Source: Lentinula raphanica (Eukaryota; Basidiomycota; Agaricomycetes; Agaricales; Omphalotaceae). From it: a stretch of 64,000 bases of DNA. Under the pieces are notes generated by a model, which saw only the letters and a program-made list of their open reading frames with translations, was not told where the DNA came from and made no database searches. The stretch is taken from the NCBI GenBank assembly GCA_027919835.1, contig JANVFP010000009.1, forward strand, positions 434,001 to 498,000, given 5' to 3'. The first letter of the stretch is position 1; each line of letters opens with the position of its first letter. Of the stretch, positions 59,093 through 64,000 are shown piece by piece. The translations under genes and the position numbers were made by a program.

Positions 59093-62000
59093 TCATTGTT
59101 TTGGCCTGTGGAAATTACCCTTTCACATAAGCCTTCAACGAAAAATTCTGATTATAACTGACCCGAAAGTTTCACCAACAGGTAGCTGTATGACAGGAAC
59201 TCCTCGTCCGTCTGCACCAGTAAATGATACCTACAAGAGTGAGAAACAACAGAAACTGGGATTCTGAATGTACCTACTGTGTTACCCCACCAAGATAGTA
59301 TTGTATTCTTCCCGATCTATAAAAATAACTCTCGTTTTCTAGCTTTCACAAACGACAGCATGGGAAGATACAGACTGTTCCATGTTCAGGATATTGCAAG
59401 CTGTGGAGTCAAAAGCTCGTGAGTACGAATCCTAGAAACGACAGGTACTATGAGGGAATCGAAGTACTAACGCAAAAAATATGATGATAACGGATATCGC
59501 CAATCCAGAGTCTAGTGCAGCAGATAATACATCTACATGGTTCAAAGACGCAAACAATCAGAATGAGCGATGATGTTATACGTTTCTCCTTGACACACTG
59601 ACAATTATATTTGGTCCACCAAGGAAAGTGTCTTCTGCATACGAAAGACAGAACAAGTCAGTCATTCAGTCCGACAAAACCCCATCTCGAGTGTACTTAC
59701 CTTCGGATTAGATATTGAAAGATAAAGCCTACGATACTGTCACAAGCTTTAGCGAATTTTTGCCACAGATACTCAAGCATAACTCACGCCCAAGGTACAT
59801 AGTTGATGCCAGACGCGGGAGGAAGTAGCTGTGTCCCATTGAATATCACAGGACTGGGCGATTGAAGAGGATATGAAGCACTGCATCTATGATTGAACGT
59901 TGATCAAGGCACTCACAAGCTGTAGATCTGAAATTCAGCACTTATACTGCTTGGAAAGGCGGGCATACTCACTTCACATATTTGAAGAACGAATTGGGGT
60001 ACTTCTTGTCAACGAGCCACGATATCATGGGCGCGAGGGTTCCGATCAGGAAGAAGAACAAAAGGGCTAGAAAATGAGCCTCAGCATCTCAATCGCAAGC
60101 CCTCTGAGCTAACCCAAAGTTATCCTTACGGCTATACAAAGCCAATTTCAACGAATTGTTCCACGTCGAATCAAGATGAAACGAGCTCACGAATACATGC
60201 CCTGGGTAAACATTCGGTTGGGTCCGATAGCACCTGAGTGTAATGTTGAGCGAAGGCTTCCCTCACACCGGTACCGGTTACTGTTTGCAAATAGTACTTA
60301 CCCCACTAAAAATACCATCGGTCGCTTCTAAGCCAAGGAACGAGGGTATCAATCACTTACGATGATACTCGCTACACCAAACACTTCCGTGTTTTGGCAG
60401 GTAAGTCTGTCTAATTGTCCCGGTTGACATATGCCCCTGAGAAGGTGAAGTAGGTACATTGTCATCGCTTTTCAAAAGCGAAAAGACCCACGAGACATTC
60501 TCGAACAACCACGTCTGGACGCCAAGCTGTGCAGTAGCTGCAATAATACTGCATATCACCTAGCCGGGAGCGAGGTTATAATAGAATAACATACAGTGAG
60601 AGCAGGCATACCTGTGCGAAGAACATCGGTCGCGGGGGTATCTTCATGTAATGTCCCAGCTTCAGATCCGAAGTGAATATCAATGCTTGTGACATGCTCT
60701 GGATCGAAACTTCCTCAACAGCTTCACTCGAAGATTCTAGAATGCGATGCCTCACGTTGTACCCCCACGTCTTGAACATCATCGTTGCAATAGGCCGGCC
60801 GGGTAGGGCGTACCTAGTAGGGGATAGATGTGAATGCCAAGTTAGAAGGCAGACCTAAGAATGAAGAACCTCACCCGATCACCAGTTCAGCTATCACACT
60901 AAGTCCATGAGACAGGAACACCTGATAATAGCACTGTTCGACGTACTTCAAAGCCACTTGCTGGTTCGTAATGGCTTGAATCATTCCAACAGGAATAACA
61001 TATGTGAACGCTAGTATAACAAGCAACCCTCATCAGCTTCGTTGAAGATAAGCCTGATTGCCCAACTGTGACAAACCTATGATCAGAGCTAGAAAGAATG
61101 CCCATACAGGCATCTGGCTGGACAGGGAGAAGATCTCATGAGACACGACGACAGGAACATCGAAGAGCTTCACCTACGTTGGCCACAGTTCGATGCTCAA
61201 GACTCCCAGAAGGAACGAAACCATGAAGATAACGAGATACCACCATTCAGGAACTATGAAGCGAGAACATTCATGATTTCCTTTGGCCGGGAAGGGGAAT
61301 CTCACAACATACCTTGTGGATACTGCGACATAAGCCGCGAATGAATATCTCTTTGTTCGTTGATTGACCGTCGCGCATGGACGTATATTTGTTTCCGAAA
61401 ATATAAGAACGAGTGCGAGAGTGTGGCTGAGAATTGAACAAAGATGATATACAGCTTGCTATACACAATGAGCTTGTTCAGTGACTTACACGCGATAGCC
61501 GCAAAGGAGAGTCTAGTGGATAACGGTTATCATGAGAGGAAGTGATTTGGGAAAACTTGACATACCCATAAGAGAACGCAAATCCGGTTCTAGTAGAAGT
61601 TCGAGCAATGTACGCAAGCACACAATTTGGAAACAAACATACGAAAGATACACCGGACTGTATTCATCGTACTTCGTCGCGTTGAAGGTAGAATCCGGAT
61701 TCAGTATACGAAGAACGTCGTATGTCTGCATTGTATTATCGTATGCCGAGCGGGACAAGATCCTTGGCATGACTGGATGAGTATCGAGATTCTCTCCTAG
61801 GCACAAGTAAACGGCATACGGCATGTGCAATCCATACCACACATTCTTGAACTAAGTTCAGCTTGAATAAGCTTCGTCTGGGCTTTCGGAACGAAGAGTA
61901 ACACACATGTAGTATCGGGACGACAAGCCCTGTGGCAAACCGTAGTGAGAATACTGCACATACTAGGATGCAGAGCCTATACCAAGAAAGGCAGACTCAC

Positions 62001-63834
62001 ATATGAACAGGAAGAAACCAGAGATAACATTCGCCTGGGCCCACCCTAGAACATCAAGATTTGAGAATGAGTACAACCTCCGAGGAGTGACAACTTGAAA
62101 ATTCATACATGGCGTAGCAAGAGGAGAGCCTATGTAACTGCGACGTTCTACTCAGTACAAACCTTGGTTTCGACAAGCAGGACGCACGCAATTTGCGACC
62201 AGTCAAAGGTCAAAACCGAAAACCCCTATCAGTCGGTAACAATCAGTCTTACCCGGCTGGTCAGGTAATAATTCTTCTCTCACCAAGCCATTCACATATC
62301 CAAACAGTTGAGCAACGGCTAGACAATGTTCAATGAAGTTTCGGCTCCGCTTTGAAGCAAATTTAGACACAACTTACTTGGGCTTTGCGGCCAAATCCAG
62401 GTAACCCACGAAAACCACGATAGAGCTTGGACTATTGTAAACGTGAGCGCTCAGTACTTCAGGCCTTGGCAACACTATTCTCACAGAGATACCCAGGAAT
62501 GAAGTCTATGATCCAAGGAAGTACAAGAATTAGGAGTATATGAAAGGAGATGCGGTGAGAACTCACACCAGATGAATGACGCTGTGAACGCGATCCAGAA
62601 ATAACGTTCTCGACTGATGCCCCCTCTGTTGCCCACTCCCGCATAATGCTCCGAATGCAGAGTCTTTGCAAAGCCGACATGAACGTACAGACAAGTAGAA
62701 TACAAAATACCACACCCACGTTGAATAACGCACAGGTGACTAGATTGGTCGGCCAGATCATGGACGGAGGTTCGACGAGGATATGTCGTGAGATTCCACC
62801 GATGGAGAAGCCGATGAGTTGCGTGGATATGGTCAGGAACCATTGGTCTACGAAGGATTCAGTCTATAATAGCATGTGAAGAAGGAAAGCGCACATAGAA
62901 AGCTGTAATTTTGACTGTAGAAAAACCGTTGTACAGCGATGATATCTGTCCCATAAGCTGATGTCTGACCGACGGTTGCCTAGATGCCCGGGTAGGTATC
63001 AGGTTTCATACGTTTCTTAGTGCTGTAATGATACCAAACTAACCATTATCTAGTACATTGGCATAACGCCGTCAGTACGTTCGTTCCTTATGCTAAGCCT
63101 AGTGTGGCACTCACCGTTATTAGTACATGCTCCTTTATCGTGAAGGGTCCAGGGTTGAGTTCAACTCCAAACAGGTTCCAATGTGGAAGATAAGCAGCTG
63201 CCGCGCGTCCGATTGGGTAAGTGATGAGCTGAGCGACAATTCCGGTGACTTCGACCGATGGATAACGGAAGAAGAAGAACTGGTTCATGCCTGGTACGAC
63301 TATCGACCAGATCATACCAAGAACCCAGGCGCGCAGTGTCGAAACTGGCATAAAGGGATCATCTGTGTTGGAAACTGCACTTCGCACCTAGTTCACAGTG
63401 AAATCATGATCATCAAGAAATTAGAATGAGGAGTTCAAAGTTTCCTGCCTCGGGATAAGGACTTTCGTCTTCAAATGCAAAGTCGCTGTCGACATCGAAA
63501 TCCAGATTTGGATCATCAAAGTAATCCTGCTGTAAGCAATCACGTCGTATCCTGTTCGAGCGAAAGTCATTGGACTAGCATAACATACTGGGATTTGGCT
63601 GCCTGCTGCAAATTCTCGGTTAATGATCGAGGCACAGTAGTAACCCACATAGGGGACAATCCTTTTTTCTGCTTTTGAAAACTCACTTTGAACAGACACA
63701 ACCTCTGACTTATTTCCACTCTGCTTCGAATCCGTTCTCCCAAGCTCATCAAGTTCCAAAGTCGTCTGTTCACTTTCCGGAACCGGCAGCATGTTGAGCG
63801 CATAAAGCTGCTCAATTGCGGCCGCGGTGCTCAT
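59093..63834 (-). CDS. Oligopeptide transporter, OPT family
   Basis: Proton-coupled importer of small peptides in the plasma membrane. It has many short exons from ATG 63834 ([17 protein letters not shown]). Splicing yields [20 protein letters not shown] and [19 protein letters not shown], typical of the cytosolic N-terminus. Membrane segments follow with [98 protein letters not shown], and [20 protein letters not shown]. The C-terminus is SWWGNTV, then [15 protein letters not shown], stop at 59093. These are the signature blocks of fungal OPTs, about 800 residues. The intron between SPYPE and VRSAV seems to use a GC-AG donor. No frameshift was found in the parts I spliced. Confidence 0.92.
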
Positions 63835-64000
63835 CGTCGAAACGGCACGAGAGCACTGCAGCTAAAGTTGGTGACTTTCTGTGAGATTTGCCGTGGCGGT
63901 CGAGGAACAAGGTACGAAGAGAGAACTCGGAGTGAAATCTCGAAACATGTCCACAAATAGTGCTAGCCTGAGCGTATTCCCCATTAGAATTGAGAAAACT
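63835..64000. other. Upstream region of OPT transporter, to window edge
   Basis: No gene seen; presumed promoter and leader of the transporter. Confidence 0.5.

Overview
The window is nuclear DNA from a filamentous basidiomycete, most likely an Agaricomycete (mushroom-forming fungus). Genes are intron-dense, with many 50-60 nt GT-AG introns. Several families present are typical of, or expanded in, Basidiomycota: a FunK1 'fungal-type' protein kinase, DUF6533 membrane proteins, tandem F-box proteins with a leading coiled coil, a fungal G-alpha subunit and GtaA-type glutaminases. I saw no bacterial operons, tRNA, rRNA or CRISPR.

Layout. 0-7 kb: a partial FunK1 kinase (minus strand), a 5'-truncated relic of a GtaA glutaminase, an intact secreted double-psi beta-barrel (RlpA/expansin-like) gene, a possible 76-residue gene, and a decayed copy of the 3' half of the beta-barrel gene. 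7.6-12.7 kb: two tandem DUF6533 genes separated by an AT-rich repeat-bearing block. 14-26 kb: conserved core genes UTP18, ZIP4/SPO22 (divergent from a 96-residue membrane-like protein) and a PHO80/PCL-type cyclin. 26-33.9 kb: a gene-poor stretch with nothing recognisable. 33.9-41.3 kb: CHS7, a third DUF6533 gene and a G-alpha gene carrying an apparent one-base deletion. 42.9-47.2 kb: a full-length membrane-anchored GtaA-type glutaminase converging on a second beta-barrel gene. 48.8-58.2 kb: a GPALPP/DUF3752 gene, two tandem F-box genes and RGP1, with a scrap of RGP1 left between the F-box copies. 59-63.8 kb: an OPT-family oligopeptide transporter.

Most genes are unrelated housekeeping or surface functions: ribosome biogenesis, meiotic crossover control, cyclin-CDK signalling, chitin synthase export, Rab activation and peptide uptake. 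Around them is a faster-evolving layer of duplicated families (FunK1, DUF6533, F-box, beta-barrel, glutaminase). The clearest unusual signals are three dead gene fragments whose intact relatives lie in the same window, the frameshift in G-alpha, and the uncharacterised 96-residue partner of ZIP4. I found no clearly novel multi-gene system. Gene models were spliced by hand; where I summed exons the reading frame closes exactly, and these cases are noted in the entries.
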